A stretch of 64,000 bases of DNA, from assembly GCA_019638355.1 (NCBI GenBank), contig JAHBTY010000002.1, positions 387,001 to 451,000 on the forward strand. The letters are read 5' to 3'. The stretch is from Cyclobacteriaceae bacterium. Its GTDB lineage: Bacteria > Bacteroidota > Bacteroidia > Cytophagales > Cyclobacteriaceae. A model generated the notes under the pieces. It made no database searches. It saw only the letters and a program-made list of their open reading frames with translations, and was not told the origin of the DNA. Both the position numbers and the translations under genes were made by a program. Positions 18,594 through 27,374 of this stretch are shown piece after piece (positions within the stretch are counted from its first letter, which is position 1; every line of letters starts with the position of its first letter).

Positions 18594-19553
18594 ATGTCTT
18601 TTTTATCTAACCTGTTCTCTAAAGAAAATAAAGAGAGCCTCGACAAGGGCCTGGAGAAATCAAAAGAAAGTTTTTTCGGTAAACTGAGTAAAGCTATTGC
18701 CGGTAAATCGACTGTAGATGATGAGGTGCTGGATAACCTGGAGGAAACCCTGGTTTCGTCTGATGTGGGTATTAATACCACATTAAAAATTATTGAACGC
18801 ATACAAGCCCGTGTGGCACGCGATAAATACCTCGGCACTTCTGAGTTGGACAGAATTCTGAAAGAAGAAATTGCCGGGTTATTGGCAGAAAGTAATACGC
18901 AGCAAGGCGACTTCGAAATTCCAAAAGACAAAAAGCCCTATGTGTTGATGGTTGTGGGGGTAAATGGTGTGGGCAAAACTACTACCATCGGAAAGTTATC
19001 CGCACAGTTTAAGCAGCGTGGCAAAACGGTAGTGCTGGGTGCAGCCGATACTTTTCGTGCAGCAGCGGTTGATCAACTTAAACTTTGGGGCGAGCGTGTG
19101 GGTGTACCGGTAATTGCAAGAGGTATGAACACCGATCCTTCAGCTGTGGCTTTTGATGCTGTAGAGTATGGTGTAAAAGAAAATGCCGATGTAGTAATTA
19201 TTGATACAGCAGGGCGGTTACATACCAAAGTTAATCTGATGGCTGAGCTTTCAAAGATCAAGCGCGTAATGCAAAAGGTAATTCCCGATGCGCCTCACGA
19301 TGTAATGTTAGTATTGGATGGAAGTACCGGTCAAAACGCTGTAATACAAGCGCGCGAGTTTACCAAAGCAACCGATGTAACTTGTTTAGCCATTACCAAA
19401 TTAGATGGTACTGCTAAAGGTGGCGTAGTAATTGGAATTAGTGATGAATTTAAGATACCCGTGCGCTATATTGGCGTGGGCGAAAAAGTGGACGACCTGC
19501 AAGTATTTAATAAAAATGAATTTGTGGATTCGTTGTTTAAGCGGATCGGTTAA
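18594..19553 (+). CDS. ftsY: signal recognition particle receptor FtsY
   Basis: 319 residues. The SRP54 helical N domain (about 15-95; DEVLDNLEETLVSSDVGI) is followed by the GTPase G domain: P-loop GVNGVGKTTTIGKL, DTFRAAAVDQL, DTAGRLH, TKLDGTAKGG and the closing GVGEKVDDLQVFN. It receives the signal recognition particle at the inner membrane. The acidic A domain of the E. coli protein is absent, as is usual in this phylum. It follows the ribosomal protein operon but has its own upstream region after a terminator. Confidence 0.97.
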   Translation: MSFLSNLFSKENKESLDKGLEKSKESFFGKLSKAIAGKSTVDDEVLDNLEETLVSSDVGINTTLKIIERIQARVARDKYLGTSELDRILKEEIAGLLAESNTQQGDFEIPKDKKPYVLMVVGVNGVGKTTTIGKLSAQFKQRGKTVVLGAADTFRAAAVDQLKLWGERVGVPVIARGMNTDPSAVAFDAVEYGVKENADVVIIDTAGRLHTKVNLMAELSKIKRVMQKVIPDAPHDVMLVLDGSTGQNAVIQAREFTKATDVTCLAITKLDGTAKGGVVIGISDEFKIPVRYIGVGEKVDDLQVFNKNEFVDSLFKRIG

Positions 19554-19576
19554 ATCACGCTATTTACGATCAATTA

Positions 19577-19608
19577 CTAATGTTAGTCAACATTAGATGA
19601 TTTTTTCT
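19577..19608 (+). terminator. probable ftsY terminator overlapping the end of the DUF6048 gene
   Basis: CTAATGTT (19577-19584) and AACATTAG (19589-19596) form a perfect 8-base-pair stem with a 4-base loop, followed after four bases by six T. It lies 24 bases after the ftsY stop. The stop codon and last residues of the convergent DUF6048 gene lie inside the hairpin, so the same DNA serves as coding end and terminator. The stem is AT-rich and the T run is not adjacent. Confidence 0.5.
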
Positions 19609-20260
19609 TAAACGGTATTCGCCAAAACACCTGGTAATTGAAACCCCAATAGAGCCCTTTAAAAGGCAAACCAAAACCCGGAATATCATACGAATCAAAA
19701 CCCGAAGTACCCGTAGTGTGAGGCGCAAATTTCATACGGCCGGTATAACCCATCCAGAATCCCCGCCATATTTTTACACGCAAGCCGGTAGTTAGTTCAA
19801 TCCAACCCGCGGCAGCATCCGTATTGGCAACAGCCTGCTCTACTACTGGAAATAATTGGGGTGCAATGGAATACACTACCCGCTCGCTGTATTGAGCACG
19901 TCCATACCGCATGCCCAGAAAAAACATATTCTTATCGGGATCTTTTAATAAAAAATTAATATCAACACCCAGGCGGTAATACTGACCTTCGTTGGTATAA
20001 ACACCGTTAGTAAGTGTTGCTTCGCGCGACCATTTTCCTGCTTCAACTATTGGATAGTAGCGGCCCAAATCTACATCGGCTGTAACCTCCCAGCTTTGTA
20101 ACGGTTGTTGTGCAATAGTTTTTCCAAGGGCAATCAGATCGGTACCAATGCGCAAACCGGTTGGTTTGCGAATGGCACGCAACGAATCACGCTGGTTAAC
20201 TTGTGCCACCACTTGCAAACAGCACACAACCAATAAACTACTGTATAACAACTTTAACAT
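19583..20260 (-). CDS. DUF6048-like secreted outer membrane beta-barrel protein
   Basis: 225 residues from the ATG at 20260, which opens a signal peptide (MLKLLYSSLLVVCCLQVVAQ). The body reads as a small outer membrane barrel (LRIGTDLIALGKTI, EVTADVDLGRYYPIVE, YYRLGVDINFLLKD, FFLGMRYGRAQY, IELTTGLRVKIW, GLYWGFNYQVFWRIPF). I recognise the DUF6048 pattern of Bacteroidota; no function is established. It overlaps the end of the upstream DUF6452 gene by 23 bases, which points to translational coupling and joint function. Confidence 0.75.
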   Translation of the reverse strand: MLKLLYSSLLVVCCLQVVAQVNQRDSLRAIRKPTGLRIGTDLIALGKTIAQQPLQSWEVTADVDLGRYYPIVEAGKWSREATLTNGVYTNEGQYYRLGVDINFLLKDPDKNMFFLGMRYGRAQYSERVVYSIAPQLFPVVEQAVANTDAAAGWIELTTGLRVKIWRGFWMGYTGRMKFAPHTTGTSGFDSYDIPGFGLPFKGLYWGFNYQVFWRIPFKKKSSNVD

Positions 20261-20687
20261 TGGTACCGGCATTGGTTGCAAGTTGTTTATTAAGTACGGT
20301 AATATTATCGAAAGAAGAATCAACAAGACTCAAGTCCGAAATGTAGGCAAGCGCACCACAATCTTGCGAAACCACTTCAGTTTTTAACTGATACCTTAAC
20401 GATACGGTTTGAGGTACATTGCCAAAGTAAAATGTAACCGTTACACCCGGCTCGGCAGGGTTAAAAGGTAGTGCAATCTGCCGGAAAGTTGTAGGTGTGG
20501 GAATTAATAATTGGGGCAATCCCGAAATAGCAATAGAGTCAACCTGAACATCTGCCGGGTTATTGGAAGCATTAAAAAACGCAAAAGTGCACAGGTTGGC
20601 AGAAGTATCAAAACAATCGGGTTCGGTAAGGCAACCCCACAACCCCAACAACAAAATCAACGATAGTCGAACGAATTTCAAATACAC
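20238..20687 (-). CDS. DUF6452-like lipoprotein
   Basis: 149 residues from a GTG at 20687. The start is chosen because it gives a lipoprotein signal peptide (MYLKFVRLSLILLLGLWGC, cysteine 19) and because a full -7 element lies just upstream at 20700-20707; the longer open frame upstream would overlap the divergent rimO gene. The rest is a beta-rich domain with conserved cysteines (EPDCFDTSANLCTFAF, VVSQDCGALAYI). DUF6452 and DUF6048 genes are usual neighbours in Bacteroidota. It probably sits in the outer membrane next to the DUF6048 barrel. Confidence 0.72.
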   Translation of the reverse strand: MYLKFVRLSLILLLGLWGCLTEPDCFDTSANLCTFAFFNASNNPADVQVDSIAISGLPQLLIPTPTTFRQIALPFNPAEPGVTVTFYFGNVPQTVSLRYQLKTEVVSQDCGALAYISDLSLVDSSFDNITVLNKQLATNAGTNVKVVIQ

Positions 20688-20699
20688 TAAGTTTAGGTG

Positions 20700-20707
20700 C
20701 AAATATA
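20700..20707 (-). promoter_or_regulatory. -7 element of the DUF6452-DUF6048 operon
   Basis: The minus strand reads TATATTTG followed by CACC, a full match to TAnnTTTG. A TTG lies 18 bases upstream as a possible -33 element. The leader to the GTG start would be only about 8 bases, close to leaderless. Confidence 0.6.
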
Positions 20708-20745
20708 CCGTGCTTGCCGGAAACTCAATTACCTCGGGCATTTCG

Positions 20746-20753
20746 TATTTTTG
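20746..20753 (+). promoter_or_regulatory. -7 element of rimO
   Basis: TATTTTTG, a full match to TAnnTTTG, 17 bases before the rimO GTG. It lies about 40 bases from the opposed -7 element of the DUF6452 operon, so the two promoters are back to back. Confidence 0.55.
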
Positions 20754-20770
20754 CCATCTAATTACTAGTT

Positions 20771-22081
20771 GTGAAAACCAAAGGCTCCAAAAAGACCAAA
20801 GTAAATATTGTAACACTGGGTTGCTCCAAAAACCTGGTGGATTCGGAGGTACTATTAACCCAACTTCGTGGTAACGGTATCGAAACTTCGCACGAATCAA
20901 AAAAAGACGATGCCAACATTGTAGTTATTAATACCTGCGGATTTATTGATAACGCCAAACAAGAATCCATCGACACCATATTACGCTATGTAGATGCCAA
21001 AGAAGAAGGCATTGTAGAAAAGGTTTACGTTACCGGATGTTTATCGGAACGCTACAAAGACGATCTGCAAAAAGAAATTCCGGATGTGGACGCCTGGTTT
21101 GGTACGCGCGATTTATCGCGATTACTAAAACAACTAAACGCCAATTACAAACACGAACTGGTTGGCGAACGCATCCTCACCAACCCCAGCCACTTTGCCT
21201 ATTTAAAAATTTCGGAAGGCTGCGATCGGCCTTGTTCTTTCTGTGCCATTCCCATTATGCGTGGCAAACACGTTTCAAAACCCATGGAAGAATTAGTGTT
21301 GGAAGCAAAAAACCTTGCTAAAAAAGGAACGAAGGAACTGTTATTGATAGCGCAGGATTCCACTTATTACGGAATGGATTTATATAAAAAACGAAATCTG
21401 GCTGAGTTACTAAACCGCCTGGCTGATGTAGAAGGCATCGACTGGATTCGGTTACACTATGCATTTCCTACTGGCTTTCCATTAGATGTGCTGGATGTGA
21501 TGGCCAACCGACCCAACATCTGCAACTACCTGGATATTCCCTTACAACATGGCAGCACGCGTATGTTGCAATTGATGAGGCGCGGTACTACGCGCGAAAA
21601 AACGGAAGCACTTTTAAACACCATTCGCGAGAAAGTGCCAAACATTGCTATTCGCACAACATTAATTGCCGGGCATCCGGGCGAAACGGAAGCTGAGTTT
21701 GACGAGATGATGAAGTTTGTTGAGACATCGCGTTTCGACAGATTGGGTGTGTTCCCCTATTCGCATGAGGACAATACACATTCTTATTCAATGGCCGATG
21801 ATGTGCCCGATGAAGTAAAGCAAGAACGTGTGGATCAATTAATGGATTTACAACAAGGTATTTCGCTTGAACTGAATCAAGAGAAAATTGGAAAAGTGAT
21901 GAAGGTGTTAATTGACCGTAAAGAAGGTGAGAGTTTTTATGGTCGCACCGAGTTCGATTCGCCTGAAGTAGATAACGAAGTGATTCTGGATGCGAGTAAA
22001 AACTATTTACGCATAGGCGATTTTGTTACTGCTAAGATTACAGCCGCCAGTGAGTTTGACCTGGTAGCCGAACCGGTTTAA
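20771..22081 (+). CDS. rimO: ribosomal protein S12 methylthiotransferase RimO
   Basis: 436 residues from a GTG start. The UPF0004 domain carries the three cysteines of the auxiliary 4Fe-4S cluster (LGCSKN, NTCGFID, VTGCLSER), the radical SAM domain has CDRPCSFCAIP, and a C-terminal TRAM domain follows (GRTEFDSPEVDNEVI). It methylthiolates the conserved aspartate of ribosomal protein S12. RimO is told from MiaB by features such as SKNLVDSE and the motif MRGKHVSKPMEELV. Length is normal. The GTG follows a -7 element by 17 bases. Confidence 0.96.
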   Translation: MKTKGSKKTKVNIVTLGCSKNLVDSEVLLTQLRGNGIETSHESKKDDANIVVINTCGFIDNAKQESIDTILRYVDAKEEGIVEKVYVTGCLSERYKDDLQKEIPDVDAWFGTRDLSRLLKQLNANYKHELVGERILTNPSHFAYLKISEGCDRPCSFCAIPIMRGKHVSKPMEELVLEAKNLAKKGTKELLLIAQDSTYYGMDLYKKRNLAELLNRLADVEGIDWIRLHYAFPTGFPLDVLDVMANRPNICNYLDIPLQHGSTRMLQLMRRGTTREKTEALLNTIREKVPNIAIRTTLIAGHPGETEAEFDEMMKFVETSRFDRLGVFPYSHEDNTHSYSMADDVPDEVKQERVDQLMDLQQGISLELNQEKIGKVMKVLIDRKEGESFYGRTEFDSPEVDNEVILDASKNYLRIGDFVTAKITAASEFDLVAEPV

Positions 22082-22176
22082 CAAGATTTTAACAAGCCAC
22101 TCCGCTTATAATTGTTGTGAACTTTAAATGAAAATAGACGTTATTCGGGATATGTTTTCACACACCTGCTGTTAGT

Positions 22177-23742
22177 ATGCGCATTCAGAAACTGGAACTG
22201 GCCGATACCCAGGCTTTCTCTTCATTCTTTCTCGATTACATTCATGGAAAAGAAGCTCTTAAATCGTACTACTCACAATTTCCCCGCATTGAAAATTTTA
22301 AAACCCAGATTGAAAGCAAAGCCAAATCGTTTCCGCAACAGAATAGAAACACTTTAGCGGAAGTACTGCAGGAACAATACAAAGGGCTAACAATTTCAAC
22401 ACTCACCCAAAAAAATCTTGATGCGCTTAAAAACCAAAACACGTTTACGGTTACTACAGGTCACCAACTCAATATTTTTACCGGCCCGCTTTATTTCGTT
22501 TATAAAATTGTAACGGTAATCAATGCCTGCAAGCAACTGAAACAACACTATCCTGACTACAATTTTGTTCCGGTTTATTGGATGGCGTCCGAAGATCATG
22601 ATTACGAAGAGATAAAATACTTCAGAGCCTTTGGGAAAAAATATGCGTGGGAAACTAATCAGATCGGAGCTGTAGGCCGATTTAATCCAAGGTCAATTGA
22701 AAAACTTTTCGATCAGGTTCCGGGTGATATTTCCATTTTCAAAAATGCCTACACTAAAAATAAAACCTTAAGTGGAGCCGTTCGGCAGTACGTAAATGAT
22801 CTGTTTGCGGATGAAGGTTTAGTAGTAGTGGATGCTGATCATCCAAAACTGAAACGGATCCTTGCACCAGTCATGAAGGCCGACATCCTCGAGAATACTC
22901 CGGCCAAATTAGTAAACCAAACCAATCAACAGCTAGAAAAAACTGGTTATCACCCACCGGTGAATGCTCGTGACATAAATTTCTTTTACCTGAAAGATGC
23001 GTTGCGTGCCCGCATTGAAAAACGTGGTGAAACTTTTCACGTAGTGGATTCAAAACTTTCATTTAGTAGTGAAGAAATACAATCGCGAATTGAAAGCAAC
23101 CCCGAAGAGTTTAGCCCGAATGTAATCTTGCGCCCGCTTTACCAAGAAATGATTTTACCTAACCTGGCATACATTGGTGGTCCTGCTGAATTGGTGTATT
23201 GGCTCGAACTAAAAAAAGTGTTCGATCACTTTGAGCAACCCTACCCTATTTTATTGCCCCGCAACTTTGCAATGGTGGTAGATGCACCCACCGATCGCAA
23301 AATGAAAAAAACCGGCATTGATTTAAAGTTATTCTTCGCGCAAAAGAATTTTATTTTCAATCATTGGGTGCTGCATAACTCAACACAGGAACTTACCATC
23401 AGCAAAGAAATGCAACAGGTAAGCGTGTTGTTTGAAAAATTGCAGGTTAAAGCCAATTCCATTGATGCCACTTTAACACAATTTGTTGGTGCTCAAGCCA
23501 AACGCACTGCCAATGCGCTTAATCGCATTGAACAAAAAATGCTGCGGGCAGAAAAACGCAGACATTCAGACAAACTTCAGCAAATTGAAGCAGTAAAAGA
23601 TGCGTTGTTTCCAAATGGCAACTTGCAAGAGCGTACCGACAATTTATTAAACTTCTATCCGGCCGATTCGCAATTTATTCAACAGCTTTTAATGCACTTC
23701 GATCCGTTCGATTTCCGGTTTTATACCTTGATTTATGAATAA
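22177..23742 (+). CDS. bshC: bacillithiol biosynthesis cysteine-adding enzyme BshC
   Basis: 521 residues. The N-terminal TTGHQLNIFTGPLYFVYKI and VPVYWMASEDHDYEEI motifs are diagnostic of BshC, which joins cysteine to glucosaminyl-malate in the last step of bacillithiol synthesis. A coiled coil near the C-terminus (about 430-490) is also typical. It means this cell uses bacillithiol as its low-molecular-weight thiol; ytxJ at 39059 supports this. The gene overlaps the next one by 8 bases. Confidence 0.95.
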   Translation: MRIQKLELADTQAFSSFFLDYIHGKEALKSYYSQFPRIENFKTQIESKAKSFPQQNRNTLAEVLQEQYKGLTISTLTQKNLDALKNQNTFTVTTGHQLNIFTGPLYFVYKIVTVINACKQLKQHYPDYNFVPVYWMASEDHDYEEIKYFRAFGKKYAWETNQIGAVGRFNPRSIEKLFDQVPGDISIFKNAYTKNKTLSGAVRQYVNDLFADEGLVVVDADHPKLKRILAPVMKADILENTPAKLVNQTNQQLEKTGYHPPVNARDINFFYLKDALRARIEKRGETFHVVDSKLSFSSEEIQSRIESNPEEFSPNVILRPLYQEMILPNLAYIGGPAELVYWLELKKVFDHFEQPYPILLPRNFAMVVDAPTDRKMKKTGIDLKLFFAQKNFIFNHWVLHNSTQELTISKEMQQVSVLFEKLQVKANSIDATLTQFVGAQAKRTANALNRIEQKMLRAEKRRHSDKLQQIEAVKDALFPNGNLQERTDNLLNFYPADSQFIQQLLMHFDPFDFRFYTLIYE

Positions 23743-24304
23743 GACCGAGTTACGAAAAATCTATTTGGAAAAGCGACAAGCTCTTTCAGATGCAGCATCT
23801 GCTCAACTCAGCTTCCAGGTTTACCAACAGTTTTTCACCACCATTGATCTTTCCTTTGTTAAGGTCATTCATACATTTCTTCCCGTTGTTTCGAAGCGCG
23901 AACCCGATACCTGGCTGATAATCGATCGGCTACGGAGAGAGTTTCCATACATTCAGATTTCTATTCCGAAAACCAACGTACTCCATAACACACTTGAGAA
24001 CTTCTACTTTGAAGGATTGCATCAACTGGTAACTACCTCGTGGGGAATTCAGGAACCTGCGCATGGGATACTTACTGAAACAGAAAAAATTGATTTGGTA
24101 TTAGTTCCCCTTCTGGCCTTCAATAGAAGCGGGCATCGCGTGGGTTATGGCAAGGGGTATTACGATCGGTTTCTAAAACTTTGCCGGCCCGATTGTAAGA
24201 AAGTTGGTTTATCGTTTTTTGAGGCTGAACAAGAATTTGAAACTTCTGCACTGGATGTTCGCTTGGATGTTTGCGTTACGCCTGGCGGTTTAAAATCATT
24301 CTAA
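23735..24304 (+). CDS. 5-formyltetrahydrofolate cyclo-ligase
   Basis: 189 residues. The C-terminal motif GHRVGYGKGYYDRFL is the signature of the family, with LVPLLAFNRSG just before it; the N-terminus KTELRKIYLEKRQAL carries the nucleotide-binding basic residues. It converts 5-formyl-THF to 5,10-methenyl-THF with ATP. It overlaps bshC by 8 bases, so translation is probably coupled. The stop codon shares bases with the stop of the convergent permease gene. Confidence 0.95.
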   Translation: MNKTELRKIYLEKRQALSDAASAQLSFQVYQQFFTTIDLSFVKVIHTFLPVVSKREPDTWLIIDRLRREFPYIQISIPKTNVLHNTLENFYFEGLHQLVTTSWGIQEPAHGILTETEKIDLVLVPLLAFNRSGHRVGYGKGYYDRFLKLCRPDCKKVGLSFFEAEQEFETSALDVRLDVCVTPGGLKSF

Positions 24305-25212
24305 GCATTAGCTCGGGTCGTTAAACGCACCCGCATTTTCTGCAGGTTGGGATAATTAAATAAACCCAATGCAACCAGAATTATCAGGTACCCGATGGCT
24401 TGCAGCGAAGTAATGGTTTCGTCAAAAACCAAAAACGCAATTATAAAATTCATGAGCGGATTGATGTACAACAAAATCCCAACGGTGGTCGAGTTAATGC
24501 CGTTTAGAGCATAAAGGTTTAGAAATAATGGCAATACCGTAAATACTCCAGCCACAACTATAATCAATCCGTAAAAGTGAAAAGTTTGCGGTACATCATT
24601 CACCAACCAAGGAAACGAAAACGAAAGAATCAGCAATGCAAAAAGCATTTGAACAAATAAGACCGATAATCGATCAAACCCATTGTTCCGCCTTTGGGTT
24701 ATCAGGTACAAGGCATACGATAAGGCTATTGCAAAGCTATAACCTAACTCCGCGGCCGAATTCAGGCCCAGTAATACACAACTAATAATACATAATGAAA
24801 CTGCCAGCCATTGTAAATGTGATAGCCTTTCTTGCAGCATAAAGTTTCCAAGTACGGCCGTTAGCACAGGACAAATAAAATATGAGAATGAGGCTGTTTT
24901 AATATTGATGGCGTTGATTACATAAATAAAAATCAGCCAATTAACTATCAGCAAAATGCCACCAACCAAAATTAATCCTACAATCTGGTTGCGTTGCGTT
25001 GGCTGAAAAGTTCTCAACCGCATCAGGTCTAGCTTCAATTTATGCCTTCGGAAACCAAACAGAATGACCAGCAGAATAATTACAGATGAAGCAATTCGGA
25101 AATATAGAATTTCACCGGCTGTAAAATCTTTAAGCGCCCGAAGCGGTAATGAGAAAAATCCCCACACCAGAAAAGCCGAAACCGCTGCCGCATAATGCTT
25201 ACGAGTATCCAT
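24301..25212 (-). CDS. rarD: EamA-family permease, RarD-like
   Basis: 303 residues with about ten membrane helices in two EamA repeats. The start KHYAAAVSAFLVWGFFSLPL and the end of the first repeat (SYFICPVLTAVLGNFMLQER), together with the second-repeat segment GILLYINPLMNFIIAFLVF, are the RarD subgroup pattern. It is an inner membrane transporter of unknown substrate; E. coli RarD is linked to chloramphenicol sensitivity. The gene stands alone, with a -7 element 9 bases upstream. Confidence 0.87.
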   Translation of the reverse strand: MDTRKHYAAAVSAFLVWGFFSLPLRALKDFTAGEILYFRIASSVIILLVILFGFRRHKLKLDLMRLRTFQPTQRNQIVGLILVGGILLIVNWLIFIYVINAINIKTASFSYFICPVLTAVLGNFMLQERLSHLQWLAVSLCIISCVLLGLNSAAELGYSFAIALSYALYLITQRRNNGFDRLSVLFVQMLFALLILSFSFPWLVNDVPQTFHFYGLIIVVAGVFTVLPLFLNLYALNGINSTTVGILLYINPLMNFIIAFLVFDETITSLQAIGYLIILVALGLFNYPNLQKMRVRLTTRANA

Positions 25213-25220
25213 AACGACCG

Positions 25221-25228
25221 CGAAGGTA
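25221..25228 (-). promoter_or_regulatory. -7-like element before the RarD gene
   Basis: The minus strand reads TACCTTCG, 7 of 8 to TAnnTTTG, 8 bases before the start codon. A TTTTTG lies about 16 bases upstream as possible -33 element. The leader would be very short. Confidence 0.4.
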
Positions 25229-25293
25229 GAGAAAACCGAATCGGCAAAAACAAACCCGTAGACAAAAATCTATTCACACGATTTCGGTGAACA

Positions 25294-26331
25294 TTAAACC
25301 TCTGGCTCCTGCTGACTCAAACAATGAAATGATCCCAATCCCCAAATGATGTCTGTCGAATCGATGCCGATTACTTTGCGGTCGTTGAAGCAGGATTGCA
25401 AAATATCTAATGCGCGATCGTCATGCTTATCGCGGAAGGTTGGCACTACTACATACTTATTGGCAATGTAGAAGTTGGCATACGAAGCTGGTAAACGCTG
25501 ATCGTCATATATTACCGGTGAAGGCATCGGTAATTCTACGATGTTCATTTGTTTGCCATTCTCCAGGCGAAGTGTTTTTAGTTCTTTCAGATTTTCCTGC
25601 AGGATTTGGTAGTTCTCATCGCTTTTGTTTTCCTCCACAATGGTTACTACCGTATCTTCATTTACAAAACGGGTCAGGTCATCGATGTGGCCATCGGTAT
25701 CGTCACCAATAATGCCATCGCCCAACCAAAGAATGTGATCGACACCATAATAATCAATCAAGTACTTTTCAATCTGAGATTGATTTAACTGCGGGTTTCT
25801 GTTTTCATTCAACAAACATGCACGTGTGGTAAGTAATGTTCCCTTTCCATTAAACTCTACCGAGCCACCTTCCATTACAATACCCGGCTCCACCACCGGA
25901 ATATTATAATGTTTGGCAATCAAGGTTGGGATCACATCATCTAAATCAAATGGCGGATATTTTCCACCCCAGGCGTTATAACCCCAATCCACAATCATTT
26001 TCTTTTTTTCTTTCGGATTGATCAGAAACGCTGGGCCATGATCGCGACACCACGCATCGTTGGTTGGGTGAATAAAAAATTGAATGTTACGCAGATCAGC
26101 ACCAGCCTCGTTTAAATATCGCGTTGCCTTTTCACGCATCGCTTCATTTACTACATTAATGTTCACTGTTTCACCTTCGGCTACACGTTTAATAAAATCT
26201 GCGTAGCGCGGATAAATCGTTTCGATCTTGCCGGGCCATGATGCCTCCTTGTGTGGCCAGCTTAACCAGGTTGCTGTATGTTTGGCAAATTCGGCAGGGA
26301 AGTGGAAGCCGAGTTCTTTAGGTGTATTCAT
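25294..26331 (-). CDS. aguA: agmatine deiminase
   Basis: 345 residues. It hydrolyses agmatine to N-carbamoylputrescine and ammonia. Visible family motifs are TWLSWPHKEASWPG, DAWCRDHGPAF, VDWGYNAWGGKYPPFD, EGGSVEFNGKGTLLTT, DTDGHIDDLTRFV and the catalytic cysteine C337 in GSFHCLSQQEPEV. Length is normal. The gene lies 61 bases downstream of aguB on the same strand; together they make putrescine from agmatine. An inverted repeat fills the gap between them. Confidence 0.96.
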   Translation of the reverse strand: MNTPKELGFHFPAEFAKHTATWLSWPHKEASWPGKIETIYPRYADFIKRVAEGETVNINVVNEAMREKATRYLNEAGADLRNIQFFIHPTNDAWCRDHGPAFLINPKEKKKMIVDWGYNAWGGKYPPFDLDDVIPTLIAKHYNIPVVEPGIVMEGGSVEFNGKGTLLTTRACLLNENRNPQLNQSQIEKYLIDYYGVDHILWLGDGIIGDDTDGHIDDLTRFVNEDTVVTIVEENKSDENYQILQENLKELKTLRLENGKQMNIVELPMPSPVIYDDQRLPASYANFYIANKYVVVPTFRDKHDDRALDILQSCFNDRKVIGIDSTDIIWGLGSFHCLSQQEPEV

Positions 26332-26352
26332 CTTTTAGTCAATAGTATGGTG

Positions 26353-26393
26353 GTCGATAGTCCATAGTCGGCTATCGACCATGGACTATCGAC
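26353..26393. repeat. inverted repeat between aguB and aguA
   Basis: GTCGATAGTCCAT (26353-26365) and ATGGACTATCGAC (26381-26393) are a perfect 13-base inverted repeat with a 15-base centre that itself contains CTATCGACC. The right arm reaches into the aguB stop codon. It could form a hairpin in the aguB-aguA mRNA. Phrases such as GTCGATAGTCCATAGTC are common in intergenic repeats of this phylum, so it may also be a copy of a dispersed element. Confidence 0.75.
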
Positions 26394-27271
26394 TAATCCT
26401 CGTCAATAAATCGTTTGGTAATCGGCTGGTACGAATCAATTCTTCTATCGCGCAAGAAAGGCCAATGCGTGCGTACACTATCTGTCTTTTTCAAATCAAG
26501 CTCCAGCACGTTAACTTCTTCTTTGTCGTGCGAGCCTTGATAGAGAATGCTACCCAGTGGATTGGCGATAAACGATCCGCCCCAAAATTTCATCGCTCCG
26601 TTTTGTTCGAAGCCTACCCGGTTCACACTCACTACGTGTAAACCGTTGGCCACAGCGTGGCTGCGCTGAATGGTTTGCCACGCTCCGTATTGTTCGGTGT
26701 TGGTGGCTTCGTCTTGCGAGGTTGCCCAGCCAATAGCCGTTGGATAGAATAATACTTCTGCACCCATCAGCGCAGTAATGCGTGCTGCTTCGGGGTACCA
26801 TTGATCCCAACAGATTAAAATACCAATGGTGGCATACCTGGTTTTGAATACTTTATAGCCCAGGTCGCCCGGAGTGAAATAAAATTTTTCGTAATAAGCC
26901 GGATCGTCCGGAATGTGCATCTTGCGATACTTGCCCAAATATTTTCCATCGGCATCAATCACAGCGGTAGTATTATGGTATAAACCTTCGGTACGTTTTT
27001 CAAACAACGATGCAATAATCACCACGCCCAGTTCTTTCGCAACCGCTGATAATGATTCGGTTGACGGACCAGGAATGGATTCGGCCAGCTTAAAGTTTTC
27101 GTAATCTTCCACATCGCAGAAGTAAAGCGAGGTAAAAAGCTCTTGCAGACAAACAATCTGCGCCCCTTTTCGGGCGGCTTCGCGTACACGTTCAATAGCC
27201 TTTGCTAAATTCTCTGCTGGTTCTTTTGTGCAGCTCATTTGCACAGTACCAATTTTTACAAGCTTGCTCAA
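26393..27271 (-). CDS. aguB: N-carbamoylputrescine amidase
   Basis: 292 residues from a TTG start at 27271. The nitrilase-fold triad is visible: glutamate in CLQELFTSLYF, lysine in KYRKMHIPDD and cysteine in ILICWDQWYPEAAR. The sequence is of the AguB subgroup (KIGTVQMSC at the N-terminus). It hydrolyses N-carbamoylputrescine to putrescine, CO2 and ammonia, completing the agmatine route with aguA. The frame runs 24 bases further upstream to another TTG, but that part is covered by the -7 element at 27293-27300, so the TTG at 27271 is preferred; no ATG fits. Confidence 0.93.
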   Translation of the reverse strand: MSKLVKIGTVQMSCTKEPAENLAKAIERVREAARKGAQIVCLQELFTSLYFCDVEDYENFKLAESIPGPSTESLSAVAKELGVVIIASLFEKRTEGLYHNTTAVIDADGKYLGKYRKMHIPDDPAYYEKFYFTPGDLGYKVFKTRYATIGILICWDQWYPEAARITALMGAEVLFYPTAIGWATSQDEATNTEQYGAWQTIQRSHAVANGLHVVSVNRVGFEQNGAMKFWGGSFIANPLGSILYQGSHDKEEVNVLELDLKKTDSVRTHWPFLRDRRIDSYQPITKRFIDED

Positions 27272-27292
27272 TGTTCTGTTTTTTTTGTGCTG

Positions 27293-27300
27293 CAAAGGTA
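27293..27300 (-). promoter_or_regulatory. -7 element of the aguB-aguA operon
   Basis: The minus strand reads TACCTTTG, a perfect match to the strongest form of the Bacteroidota -7 element. It lies 21 bases upstream of the proposed TTG start of aguB and so helps fix that start. Confidence 0.65.
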
Positions 27301-27374
27301 AAAACTTTGTGGCTTTGCGAAATAGTATGATAAATTCAGTAAAGCAGGTTATTATTGAGAAAGTTTGAATTTTG

